A stretch of DNA of 64,000 nucleotides, from the NCBI RefSeq assembly GCF_008728515.1, contig NC_044981.1:95698426-95762425 (forward strand), read 5' to 3'. The notes beneath the pieces are model-generated. The model was not told the DNA's origin. It searched no databases and worked only from the letters and a program-made list of their open reading frames with translations. Each line of letters opens with the position of its first letter. The first letter of the stretch is position 1. Positions 1 through 11,800 of this stretch are shown piece after piece. The position numbers and the translations under genes are program-made. The DNA is from Papio anubis (lineage: Eukaryota > Chordata > Mammalia > Primates > Cercopithecidae).

Positions 1-332
1 CGATCTGGCCCTGACTATTTTTCTAGCATCATTTCCTTCCATTCTTCCCCCTCTCTTACTTGGTGGCCACCACAGTGACCTTCTCTGTTCCTCAACATGC
101 CAAGCAGGTTTCCACCTCAGGGCCTTTGCATTCACTTCCTTCTGCTGGGAATACTCTCCCTGTAAGACTCCACATGGCTGGCCCCTTCCTTCATTTATGA
201 GTCTTTAGAGAAGCCTTTCTGACCATTCCCACCTCTTTGTCCTGCTTAATTTTTCTCCTATCACTTTCTGATATTATGTGACATTTTTTATTCCTTTATA
301 ATTATTTTATAAGTATATTAAAATTTATGCTC

Positions 333-475
333 AAATTATCCAGGTGTGGTAGCATATGCATGCCATCCCAGCTACTGCAGAGGCTGAGGCCATGGGAGGA
401 TCGTTTGAGCCTGGGAGGTCAAGGTGCAGTGAACCATGATCTTGCCACTGCACTGCAGCCTGAGCAACAGATCAA

Positions 476-478
<3 letters not shown>
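333..478 (+). repeat. Alu monomer (FLAM/old AluJ fragment)
   Basis: CCAGGTGTGGTAGCATATGC, then the GCTACTGCAGAGGCTGAGGC and GCCACTGCACTGCAGCCTGA blocks: about half of an Alu, diverged. Its tail became the adjacent simple repeats. Confidence 0.75.

Positions 479-526
<48 letters not shown>
478..526. repeat. Compound microsatellite (TC)n(AC)n
   Basis: About 33 bp of TC followed by 16 bp of AC and then an AT-rich stretch, at the 3' end of the Alu monomer. Probably polymorphic. Confidence 0.9.
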
Positions 527-527
<1 letters not shown>

Positions 528-690
528 TTTATTTTATATATATAATGTATACTATATATATATATTTAAAAACTTACATTCCATGAGGGTAGGGACTTTG
601 TCTCTTTCAGCCACACTGTAGCCCTACCAGGGCCTGGCACACAGTAGGCACTGAGGAAATATTTGCTGAGTGAATGCATGAACAATCCCC

Positions 691-2138
691 AGCTTGTCAT
701 AGAGAGGACTACACTCTAAAACATTTCTTATCCATTACCTTAATTATAGCAACAGAGATTAAGCTGATTCTAATGATAGAAATTTGTTTATAATGAAGGT
801 CCTATTGAGTCAACCAAGAAGAGACACAAATAGAAAAGAGATTAGACTGTAAAGTGCCATGTAACATCTCTAAATATTTTCCTCCTGGTTTTCAATTAGC
901 CTTCACAATAAAATGCTATCCTGCACATTGCTATTTCTTTAACTGCTCTAATTGGAGGAATGAAATTGACACTCACTCTGCCCTCCCCTTTGTGGGCGTC
1001 ATTCTTCTAGCATTCCTGAGCTGTAACCCTGCAAGGGTCCGTTATCCAAATCCAACACAACAGATACTTCACTATGCCAGGACTGTGGTAAGATTTCAAC
1101 AGTGAATATAAATGCTGTGCCTTCCAATACTATTAGTCTCTTAATGGTTTATCAAAATTAAAATGAAAAACTCTGTGATGCGTTTGGTTTGATCTGATAA
1201 CAAGCAGCTCTTTGACTGTCACTTGTTTGGACACCAATATCAATTAATGGGGGGTATTGAAACAAGTGAAGCTCCTGGTTCAGTCACAAGAACACATTAT
1301 AGTCATTACAAGCACGAGAGTAAAATGAATGACTGAAGAGCAGCTGCAAACCCGTAAGAATGCTCAGAACCAAGGATTCTACTTTTGTTAATGGTTTTCA
1401 GTAGGAAGAGGTGAGAGACAGCACATTCTAAGATTGCATTTTACCAGAGAATGTTGCTATTCTTGGAGAGATGTAAAAAGTGGCAAGGGACTTGGGTTTA
1501 AAAGCACAAACACAGAGAGAATCCCACCTTAATGGGTACCATTATGATATCCAGTTCAATATAATGAGGCTATTTCTACAATCTGGCCGGCAGCCCGTAT
1601 TAGCACGGCTTTACTGATGTGGATACAACAAATTCTGTTTGAACAAGAAATCCCTGGGGCAGGGGGAAAAAGGATCCATTCACAGGCCCTATCCATTTAG
1701 CAATCAATCAAAGAAAAAATATTCTTCTAGTAAAGACAGCAGCTCCCATTTGAATCCTGGTAAAATATTAAATGTTCTAAATAAAATAATGTTCTGTGGG
1801 TGATATGTCAGTTGTTGTTTTGTGAAAACATCATGACTGTTGATGCTAACATTAGTGAAGAAGAGATGGGCTCAAGATATTGACTGGCAATTGAGTAGGT
1901 TCCAAATATACCCAAACTCTGGAGAAACCGAGTCACCTTGTGGAGACCCCATATTAAAAAAGGGGGTAAACTATCCATAGACCATGCAAAATATTGGCAA
2001 AATATCATAAATGACTATGTAAATATTAGGTGGAATCATATAAAATTGCCAATATTGAACTGTTTTAATGTATAGAAGTGACAATTTCATATGGTTCACC
2101 CTAAAACAGCATTATCCACTTAAAGAAAACATGCCAAA
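691..2138. other. SIM1 intron, unique sequence
   Basis: No gene and no clear repeat. The stretch about 1180-1750 has several homeodomain and MEIS-like motifs (CTGTCA, CAATTAATGG) and may be regulatory, on weak evidence. Confidence 0.4.
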
Positions 2139-2139
2139 G

Positions 2140-2260
2140 AGGAAATCAGGTGGATGCTGGAGTCCAGGCCCTGGGTTGGTATGCTCGCTGGACCACTCAC
2201 TAGCTATATTGTATTGGCTGAGTCACTTTACCTCTCTGACCTCTCACACAAAGCAGCCAC
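2140..2260 (+). repeat. MIR fragment
   Basis: Diverged MIR core: GCTGGAGTCCAGGCCCTGGG, then CACTCACTAGCTA and a GAGTCACTTTACCTCTCTGA block. Confidence 0.55.
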
Positions 2261-2761
2261 CCTTCAAATGTGAGTCTGTCTTACTCCTCAGCCTTCCTAA
2301 GCATGTAATGAACAAAACAACATGCCACCCTTCTTTCAGCTTAGAGCTAACAACCACCTCGCAGTCTCTCCCAGACAGAGCAGCAATGCCTGAGAATTAC
2401 CTCTTATAAAAGAAAAAAGAAGCAAAAAAATTACAAACATCTAAAAAAAATTGACAATGTATTTCAAATGTAATAAATCTGCAAATACTATTTTGAATCT
2501 AGAATAATTCTTTAATTGAAAAACTCACTGAGATTCATAATCCTATCAGAACTCAACCCCCAAAATTTTGAAAAATCCCATTTAGAGCAGGACAAAACAT
2601 CATTCCAACAGGACAAAAATCAACACAACTGCTCTCTCTCCCTGAGGCAATGAGATACACAGGGCCCACCCTGGGCAAGGTCCTTGAGAGAGTTAAAGTT
2701 GAACTCCTTAATCTGTAGACAGTTACTTTGCTGCCAGTCATGAACTCCCTTACCATACACA

Positions 2762-2762
<1 letters not shown>

Positions 2763-2796
<34 letters not shown>
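2763..2796. repeat. (CA)n microsatellite
   Basis: About 17 uninterrupted CA units. Confidence 0.95.
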
Positions 2797-2797
<1 letters not shown>

Positions 2798-3085
2798 CTT
2801 CCAAGGTGTCCAACTCCTCCCACTGTCTCTCCTCCCTTCCTACTATCTAGCCAGAAAGCAGTCTGACTACACCTGTGAGCTCTTTCCTCAGGAGTGACCC
2901 AAACAGTGCCAAGATGCTTTGGGCTGTCTTCCTTCTAATTGTGGATGGACACACTTTCCTCCATAAAGGCATCTCAGTTACCAGCAAGCCCACAGGGAAA
3001 TCAGGCTAGGATACAGCTTGGACATATGCTTATTTCTTTTTCCTGCAGACACTGCCTTACTCATTTTGATGTCCTCTGAACTGTG

Positions 3086-3137
3086 CACAGTGCTTGATAT
3101 ATAATAGGTGTTCAATAAGCCTTTTATGAATGCTTAA
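3086..3137 (+). repeat. L2/MIR tail fragment
   Basis: CACAGTGCTTGATATATAAT followed by AGGTGTTCAATAAG resembles the conserved L2/MIR terminal motif. Confidence 0.5.
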
Positions 3138-3344
3138 AGGCCACTAGTTCTAACCAGTTGAAGGAGGATCTTTCCAGATGCATCAACATAATTGCTGATT
3201 TCTTGTTCTTGGGCCACTCTCTGCCTTCCTAAGACTCATGCTTTCCCTCCTTCAGTTCAAAGACTCACACACATTTATTTTGTGTTCATTGGCAGGACAA
3301 AAATTACTTTATTCAGTTTCACTAAAATAACCACTGTAATAATT

Positions 3345-3910
3345 CACATGTACTCAGTGTTACTGTGTCGGGCACAGAGCCACCAACCTTACACATGATC
3401 TCATTAAATGTTCCAATTGACTCTATGAGGTAGAACCTATTACTACCTGCATCTTACAGGTTTTTGTTGTTGTCGTTGTTTGTTTTTTGGTTTTGTGTGA
3501 CAGCATCTTGCTCTGTCACCAGGCTGGAGTGCAGTGGTGCGATCTTGGCTCACTGCAAACTCTGCCTCCCAGGTTCAAGCTATTCCCCTGCCTCAGTCTC
3601 TCGAGTAGCTGGGACTACAGGCCCTCACCACCATGCCTGGTTAATTTTTTGTGTTTTTATAGAGATGGGGTTTCACCATGTTGGCCAGGATGGTCTCGAT
3701 CTCCTGACTTCATGATCCACCCACCTTAGCCTCCCAAAGTGCTGGGATTACAGGCATGAGCTACCACGCCCGGCCCATTCTGCAGATTTTTAAAAAATAG
3801 AGAGATAGTGTAGTTAAGCAATTTGTTCATAGTCATTGGGCTAATGAATGGCAGTGCTAGGGAACAGACAATAGACCCTAGATTCTAGAGCCCAACCTCT
3901 TAACTAATAT
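3345..3910 (+). repeat. MIR split by an Alu insertion
   Basis: The halves at 3345-3459 and 3775-3910 together read as MIR (GATCTCATTAAATGTTCC, TATGAGGTAGAACC, then AAGCAATTTGTTCATAGTCA). Near-duplicate CATCTTACAG and CATTCTGCAG flank the Alu as its target-site duplication. Confidence 0.7.
3460..3774 (-). mobile_element. Alu (AluS-like), full length
   Basis: Reverse-strand Alu from its poly-T-derived start (TTTTTGTTGTTGTCG) through the GGCTGGAGTGCAGTGGTGCG and GCTGGGATTACAGGCATGAG blocks to CGCCCGGCC. Inserted into a MIR. Confidence 0.9.
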
Positions 3911-4390
3911 GCCATGTCATAGGATAAAATATTATGATACCTCATTTGATAACATATTTTTCAAATAACTTGTAATGCATTGCTATGTTTTTCAGAGTCT
4001 GAAACATCCAACTAAGAAGCCTAAGGTTTAGACTGCATCATATTCTAATAACAACAGGATGATAATATCAAATGAGACCCTCTGACCCTGCAAATCTGGA
4101 ACAAGCTGTATAAGGACTTTGCACCTCCCTTTTCTCCAATCTTCTGGTGTTTGTCATCCTAATATATACCTCATATTTTCTTTCTGAAAATAATTTTTGA
4201 AATATACCCATCATACACTCGGTAGCACAGTGTATTCATTTCAATAAGATTTGCATTCAGAATATTGATATCCCTAAAAAAATTTTAAATGGTGTTGTAG
4301 TCTAGATGCTAAAAAAAAAACCATATTCATTACTAAAGCTGAGTGAACATTTTAATCATTTGGGAATGGCAAGAGACTGTGCCTCCCTGG

Positions 4391-4610
4391 CACAAAGAAA
4401 GTGCTCCATAAATGCTGACGTTTCTCCCTCTGCATGGAAATCTCTACTCCCTTTAGAGTATCAATGACAACAGTGAAAAACAGAGTGAGCCTGACCAAAC
4501 TGCAGAAATCACCACATACAAAGAGCACAAAGCTTGGAGGTTTGTGTGTTGTGGGACTGGGGAAGGGAGAGAAAATAAACACCTAAATTTGTGGGTTAGA
4601 GGATATAAAA
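4391..4610 (+). repeat. Local duplication, copy 1 (about 220 bp)
   Basis: Matches 6540-6758 over nearly its whole length with roughly 85-90 percent identity by eye. Shared blocks include AATCTCTACTCCC, TTAGAGTATCAA, CAAACTGCAGAAATCACCAC and AAATAAACACCTAAATTT. Not a repeat family I recognise, though the first 30 bases resemble an L2/MIR tail. Confidence 0.75.
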
Positions 4611-4645
4611 AAAATAGTTTCCAGTCCTGATGAAACGCTCAGTTC

Positions 4646-5843
4646 TGGAGCCCTGTCTCTCACCTTGTACAAAATTCAACTCAAGATGGATCAAATACTT
4701 AAATCTAAGACATGAAATCATAAATTCCAGAAGATAACTTTGGAAAAACTCTTCTGAACATGGATTTAGGCAAAGAATTCATGGCTATGACCCCAAAAGC
4801 AAATGCAACAAAAATGAAAATAAATAAATGGGACCTGATTAAACTAAAAAGCTTCTGCACTGCAAAAGAAAAAATCAGCAGAACAAACAGACAACCCACA
4901 GATTGGAAGAAAATATTTGCAAACTATGCATATGACAAAGAACGAGTATGCAAAATCTACAAGGATCATCAACAAATCAACAAGGAAAAACAAATAATAC
5001 CATCAAAAAGTAGGCAAAGAACATAAATAGACATTTCGCAAAAGAAGATATACAAACAGCCAACAAACATATGAAGAAATGCTCGACATTACTGATCATC
5101 AGGGAAATGCAAACTAAAACCCCAATGAGATACTACCTTACACCTGCAAGAATGGCCATAATTTAAAACTCAAAAAGCAATAGATATTGGTATAAATGTG
5201 GTAAAAAGGGAACACTTTCACACTACTGGTAGAAGTGTAAATTAGTATAACCACTATGGAAAACAGTATGGGAATTCCTTAAGGAACTAACAGTAGAACT
5301 ACCATTTGATACAGCAATCCCACTACTGGGTATCTACCCAAAGGAAAAGAAGGCATTTTATGAAAAAGAAACATGCACATGCACATTTATAGCAGCCCAA
5401 TTTGCAATTGCAAAGGTATGGAACTAATCTAAGTGCCCATCAACCAATGAGTGGATAAAGAAAATGTGGTATATATATACCATGGAATACCACTTAGTCA
5501 TAAAGAGGAACCAAATAATGTCTTTTGCAGCAACGTGGTTGGAGCTGGAGGCCACTGTTCTAAGTGAAGTAACTCAGAAATGGAAAACCAAAGGTCATAT
5601 GTTCTCACTTACAGGTAGGAGCTAAGCTATGAAGATGCAAAGGCATAAGAATGGTATAATGGACTTTGGGGCTTCCAGAGGAAAGGTTGTGTGGGGTGAG
5701 GAATAAAAGACTACATACATATTGGCTACAGTATACCCTGCTTGGGTGACAGATGCACTAAAATTTCCTAAATCACCACTAAGGAATTTATTCATGTAAC
5801 CAAAAACCACTTGTACCCCAAAAACTATTGAAATTTAAAAAAA
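4646..5843 (+). mobile_element. 5'-truncated L1 (older primate L1) with target-site duplication
   Basis: End of ORF2 and 3' UTR of an old primate L1 (CAAGATGGATCAAATACTTA; CAGCAATCCCACTACTGGGT; ending CACTTGTACCCCAAAAACTA and an A-rich tail). ORF2 is broken by many stops; about 90 residues stay open at 4760-5026. The tail type suggests L1PB or older L1PA. The imperfect flanking duplicates GAAACGCTCAGTTCTG (4632-4647) and GAAACATGCTCAGTTTCAG (5844-5862) look like the target-site duplication. Confidence 0.85.
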
Positions 5844-5862
5844 GAAACATGCTCAGTTTCAG

Positions 5863-6469
5863 CAATGCAGTTCAAGGTAAAGAATGTAAAGAGAGAAAAC
5901 CCAGCTTAGACAAGAGCACTGAGACCGTCACCATTTGAATCTAATTTGAAGAGTGATACTAACGACATTACAAGGAGTACTTACTGGAAAAGAACAACAT
6001 GACAAATATATATAGGTCACTGACCCGTCTCAAAACACCCTACTTCTGCTTCAACCCTTAAAATTCCATCCTTTCCATGATAGCTCCACTGTCACTTTGA
6101 GCTCCTTTGTATTCTGTGTCCTTAGCAAATGGTGCAAGTATACTATAACATTGCAAACTGGGCTAATCTGACTTCTCAAAGATTTCAATGAAAACCTTCT
6201 ATTTCGCCAACTAAATTGTCAACTGCTTGAGAAATGCTAAGATTCCTACTTCATGTAATCATGCAATTAATCATTGCAATCTGCTATACTCCGTGAAACA
6301 CTGGTATACAGCCACACTCAGTCCGTGTAGAACAATGAGGAATATACAAAAGGCTCCACTGAACACCATCAGAAACGTCAGTGTTTGGTGTTTTATGCAC
6401 ATTAAATTATAACTACTAGCATTGGTAAAGTTGACAAAACACTGATTCCAACTAAATTACCCTAAATAT
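5863..6469. other. SIM1 intron, unique AT-rich sequence
   Basis: Nothing recognised between the L1 and the hairpin at 6470. Confidence 0.5.
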
Positions 6470-6514
6470 TAGGTTAGTTTCTTATGATCTCTTTTTCCAC
6501 AAGAAACTAACCTA
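6470..6514. repeat. Perfect 14-bp inverted repeat (hairpin)
   Basis: TAGGTTAGTTTCTT (6470-6483) and AAGAAACTAACCTA (6501-6514) are exact reverse complements around a 17-nt loop. It lies about 25 bp before copy 2 of the local duplication. The ends vaguely recall mariner MITE termini, but the element is too short to assign. Confidence 0.85.
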
Positions 6515-6539
6515 TGTAAACACCTTCCACCCTCTCTAG

Positions 6540-6758
6540 CACAAAGAAGGTGCTCAGTAAATGCTGTGTTTTCTCCCTCCACATAGAAATCTCTACTCCC
6601 CTTAGAGTATCAAGACTACAGTGAAAAACACGGTGAGCCTAACCAAACTGCAGAAATCACCACACACAAACAGCACAAAACTTGGAGGTTTGTGTGTTGA
6701 GGGACTAGGGAGGGAAGAGAAAATAAACACCTAAATTTTTGGATTTGAGGATATAGAA
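6540..6758 (+). repeat. Local duplication, copy 2 (about 220 bp)
   Basis: Second copy of 4391-4610, same orientation, about 2.15 kb away. An L1 lies between the copies. Confidence 0.75.
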
Positions 6759-6839
6759 AGTCAAGTTAAGGAGAAAACTAGTAATTCTCTTTCAAAGTAT
6801 TTTAGTTGACATTACATAATTGGCAAGAGCTAATAAAAA

Positions 6840-7080
6840 CAGCTAAGAAATTCTGAGCACCTGCTTTCTGTCAGATACTGTGCTATATTCTCTCTCTATA
6901 TTATCTCATTTAATCCTCCACAAATTCCCAAAAGGTGGGTACAAATATCCCCATTTCATATATGGGGCAACAGAGGGTCAAAGGGGTAGCGTAATATGCT
7001 CAAGGCCTCACAGCTACTATGTAGCCGAGTCTTCATTCTAACCCAGGCCCATCTGGCACTAAAGCTCATGCCTTTGTTTC
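6840..7080 (+). repeat. MIR, near full length
   Basis: TATTATCTCATTTAATCCTC, a CCCATTTCATATATGGGGCA block and GGCCTCACAGCTACTATGTA are the MIR core in order. Confidence 0.85.
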
Positions 7081-8695
7081 ACAGATTGCTTGGAAAATGA
7101 TACTGTGGGTGTTTGTAAAAACAAAATCACAATCCTACAGCAATACCACTTTCTGGAGATGGCCCAGGCTCAGCCAGACCCCAGAACATTGTCAATGCCC
7201 TGCAAAGTAACTTCTTTCAGTTCCATGATCACCAAGGAGGAGCCCTCTTCCCTGCCAGCTCCCTGTCCTTGGAATGCCAGAGGCAGGAGAAAGGGAGATG
7301 GGGTCGGAGAGTTTACTCCCTCAGGCAAGCCAGAACGTTAAATTCCTCTATTGACAGGCACTCAGGAATTCCAAGTTTCATCTAATCTCCAACCAATCCT
7401 TTTTTTGCATGAAGGTTTAATTATAGACACTAGCATTTCAACTCCAGTGAATTTTCTATGATCACCTGCTCATCTAGAAAGACATCATAGGCCAAGAACC
7501 GAGAAGGAAGTATTGGTTAAGGTGAAAGCAGTAGCAACCTTTTACTAAATTATGAAGATATGTATAATCCACCCCACCCCCCACCACACACACATCTTGT
7601 ATCAAACATAACAGTGTTTCCCTTGTGAGTAGACTAAGTCAGGAGACAAAAACATGTTTTTCTGGAGTTCAAGTAAAGCCTCCCTTGAATTTCTCCATCC
7701 ATTCACAATCACATGTATGGGTCCCTGCCTTCAAATAAGGCAGTGATCCATGTTTTTCTACAATGTGAGTCAAAGATCAAAACCCTTTTTTCCCAACAGC
7801 CAGACTAAGAGAAAGCCAGAGGAAAGTAGACAGCCTGGTCATTTAGTACACACCCAGTGGCCTCTACCCGGGAACTAAAGTGAAACTCCTGTGAATCAGT
7901 GCCCTTCAGGTCAGGGCAACAACAGAGGAAGGACTGGAGGCCACAGAGGCCTGGGGAGGGAGAAGTAGTTGGGTAGTGGCAATGCGAAGGGGCCAGAGGA
8001 TGGCACAGCAGCCCGAAGAATACTGGGAAGTTCTCTATCCCAGGCCTCTGAATAGAACCCCCAGGGGGCATCCCCTGCTGCCATATATCCCCTCCATTCT
8101 CTCTCAAAGGCAGAAAAGGGCCATTTCCTTCCTCCCATCCCATCCCCATGGGGATGTACACACACACACACACCATGTAAGAAATACACCCCTGCCACAG
8201 CAGGCAATTTGCATCACATATGACTTGGTTTGCAAATCTACTGACATTTGGGTTAACTCTTTTGTTTAGTAAAAACATAAAATGTTAAATCTGGTCGCAG
8301 AAATAGAATAATTAGTAATAGCAATAATGTACTTGTGTAGTCTAGAACCAAGCAATTCACTAAAACACTAAAATGCTTGCAGGCTACATTTTCTTCTTAC
8401 AAAATGAAAACGCCCTTAGTGAAACTTATGGGGGAAAAATGAGACATTCTTAATTGAATGTCATTGAGAAGACAGAACAGCTAAATTTTAGCTAGGAAAA
8501 TGTCAATGTCTGCACACACTTGTGAAGCAACCACAAAGAGGCAGTTTCTTAATCTTCCATCGTGAATTCAGATCAAAGCCTATCTTGAAGTTTTGTGGGC
8601 TGAACGCTACAGGTCTCATTCATTCAAATCCATCCCTGTCTCTCAGACATCTTTCCTACAACCACCTTCCACTTCCACCCCTATACACAGAGAAC
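7081..8695. other. SIM1 intron, unique sequence
   Basis: No gene recognised. Contains C/A-rich low complexity at 7570-7596 and a short (CA)n at 8157-8173. Open frames at 7805-8278 have no family features. Confidence 0.45.
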
Positions 8696-8699
8696 AGCA

Positions 8700-8830
8700 G
8701 GATGCAGTAGGAGTGACACACCAGCTTTTAATTCTGGCTTCACTACTTATTCAGCATAACTGAGCCTCAGTTTCCACACCTAAAAATACGAAAAGCAATC
8801 TCTGACCCAACCACTGTGCAGAGCCATCAA
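8700..8830 (+). repeat. MIR fragment
   Basis: AATTCTGGCTTCACTACTTA followed by ACTGAGCCTCAGTTTCC, MIR core motifs. Confidence 0.65.
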
Positions 8831-11800
8831 AGAAGCAAGTCAGGTAACCAATGTGACAGCACGTTGAAACAGATATGCATTCAGTATTTGTTTAAAAAAA
8901 TACAAAGTCTTTAAGTTCATAAAAGATGAATTCAAAACCAAATACAGATCCTTTTGATAAAATACTATAATAAGGAAAAAGTGTATGAAGAATAAGATTA
9001 TTTAAGTGAATATTTAACTTGTATTATGTATTTCAAAAGACACTAAATCTCCTGGCTCTTCCTTTTAACTAAGTGTTTTGGTAGTTATAAAATTAGTATT
9101 AATACAAATATGTCTTCAATTTGTTTTTATAATCATTAAGTTACATGAAAGATCATCTAAAAAGAAAATTGTGACTCTGATGTTCAATATTATCTTAGTA
9201 AAGATTAAACACAATTAAGGATCAAATCTAATTTATGGGTATACGTTAGTGCATGATTATTATTTTGGAAGATCAAAAGATTAAGTCTATACAAATGCTC
9301 CAGAGAGTAAATTATTTTATATTTTCTGTAGCTTGCTAAGTGAAAAGGAAATTTTATATTGTTTGTATTTATATTATTTGTAATATAAAAGTGATTTTGC
9401 TAACCAGGAAAATAAATAACTGTATATGTTAACTATATATGTTATTGGTCAAGTTGTTTTAAAGTGTTCTCTAAAAACTGCTATAATAATAATAATGCAT
9501 CACTGGTCTTTAAATAAGTAATTTTTTAAAATTTGAAAACCCAAATTAACTCAGCACCAATAATGTACTTAAAAGAGGAAAGCAATATGAACATATTTTA
9601 ATGTTTGCTACTTTATGACAAGGATATGTCAGGTTTTATACTTACAGAATATGTTAACATTTAAAATCCTTTTTAATTCTAAGAACTACAGTGGTTCTCA
9701 TAATGGTAAATTGTTGTGGTTAACATGGTATGCAAACAACAACAAAAAGTATGGGATCTACAGTAATTATAATATAGAGACCCTTTTTATTTTCATTGAC
9801 ATGAAGGAAGTACTGTACGTCACCTTTGGTATTTGGCCTAACTTTTCTATGAATTCAAAAGGGGTATTTAGTAGACAGCAAATGTTAAATACACTACCAA
9901 TATAAATTGTCTCTATTTGTTTTGCTTTTAGTAACACAGAAATAGAAATTTTAACACAGAAGACTACTTCCTTATATATGTTCAGTGAATCACTCTAAAA
10001 CACCACGTGAGATTTTCTAGGAAAGCAATGTTCCATCCTAAACGTAGAAAATAAATAAGCAGAGAAGCCGTCTTTGCTAAGAAAAAGAAGTTGAGATGTT
10101 AAATCTGTCTGATTCCAAAATTTCCAAATTTCTCACTAAATCTATTCTCTCTCTTTTACTTTCCAGACATAATATCAGAATTGTATTAGCTTGCAAGTCT
10201 TATTAGAAAGCTAGTTTAAAATACAGTGTCATTTAGAACCTTCTATCCTACGAAGGTCTCCTCACAAAATATCTATCAATCAGCCTAATTGAGATCATAC
10301 ACCAATGAGTACTTGATGAACATTAGTGGCAGATTGTTTTTAATGGCACCGGTAAACTAGCTCTCAACTATATTTTTGCAAGCTCTACACACAATAATTT
10401 TTAACACTTTAAATGTGTCATCATAAACGGTACAGTGGCTATGTTGGAAAATGCTATTCAAGGATGAAGCACCATGATATCTGTAGCTTACTTTGAAGTG
10501 ATTTAGTAGGAAAAAAAATACACATTAAAAATAAGCACACATATGGGTAGAGTGAGATTTAAAGCAAATATAGGAAAATAACAGTTGTTGGATGTAGATG
10601 ATGTGAATATGGATATTCATTTACTTCTCTTTCAACTTTTATATTTGCAAAGTTTATGTTTTAAAATATTTTTAAATAGGAATTTTATACTCTATTGGGT
10701 TATCTTTAAAAGTGGCCGAATATTTCTTCTTTTAAAAATATATGTAGTCTAAAAACATAAATAGAACCAAGACTGTTAATTTTCTTAGAAATTGTTTTTC
10801 ATAGTTTATTAAGTGTTCTATATTTTCAATTTTCTTTACATTAAAAACTAAAGCTTTCCATCTGAGCTGGCTATGAATAATTAATAATAGTAATTAAACT
10901 CAAGAAAACATGAATTCAAGAAGACTCACATAGGTCTTTACACAGTATACTCCATATATTCTGGACTTTGCCCGACATCCTTGTTACTAGACACTAATTC
11001 CATTGACCTACCCTCTTGAAAATAACCAGAGAGTAAGGCTTGTCATACTTAACACTTATTTCAAAGCCTGAGGATACTCATAACTTATAAGAAAAATCTT
11101 TTTAAAATGTGTAAAGTAAAGCTAACAGGGTATGTGTGTCTTACAGAAAATCATGAACTGATTAGTTTTGTTTTGTTTTGTTTTGTTTTGGAGCGAGGGT
11201 TTAATGAAGAGCTATAGAAGCTTCACTGAACCTCAGAGACCCAGAAAAACTAAGGGAATTTTCAGAATTTAATCACAGTATCTTCTCACTCACCTCTCCA
11301 GATTTTCAGAACATATAGTGGGCATACAAAAGTCAGTAAAAAGCACTAAGGCATGTACCCCCTGCCTCTAAAATCATCCAGTTTTCCTATATGCCCTGTT
11401 GCAACCACTTATTAAAATAAGGTTACTAAATAAGTCTAATCATTGTTGCTTTTGTTAGATAATAACTTATTTTTCTAGGCATATTTTAACTTCAGCAATA
11501 AATCAGGAAATTAGAAAATTAATGAGCTTACGAATGTTGCCTCTACCAAAACATCACAACCTCATTTGACCAAGGCTTATTTAAAATCTCTACTTTCATG
11601 ACATGAAAATCCCTTTAAAATATATGCTATTAAAACATTTAAATTTGGAAAACATCTGGCATGTCAAACTATTTGGGAGCTTGTGATTTTAAGTACTTTG
11701 TTTGAGGTGGTGTATTTAGAAAGAATTCACTTGTCATTCTCAGGCTTCATAGGGAAGTAGCCCTAAAAAACAAATGTATGTAGTAGTTCACTACAACCAT

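Larger units (their letters stand above)
1..690 (+). repeat. L2 3' end, interrupted by an Alu monomer and microsatellites
   Basis: Positions 1-332 and 571-690 read as the L2 tail: a pyrimidine-rich part, then CCATGAGGGTAGGGACTTTG and CCTGGCACACAGTAGGCACT. The middle is taken up by a later Alu-related insertion and its decayed tail. Confidence 0.7.

Noticed and set aside
4760..5026. 88-codon plus-strand frame
   Set aside because: Remnant of L1 ORF2 in a truncated, stop-ridden copy; not a host gene.
7805..8278. 157-codon minus-strand frame
   Set aside because: Includes a (CA)n-derived cysteine/valine run, no domain, no splice or promoter context; intron noise.
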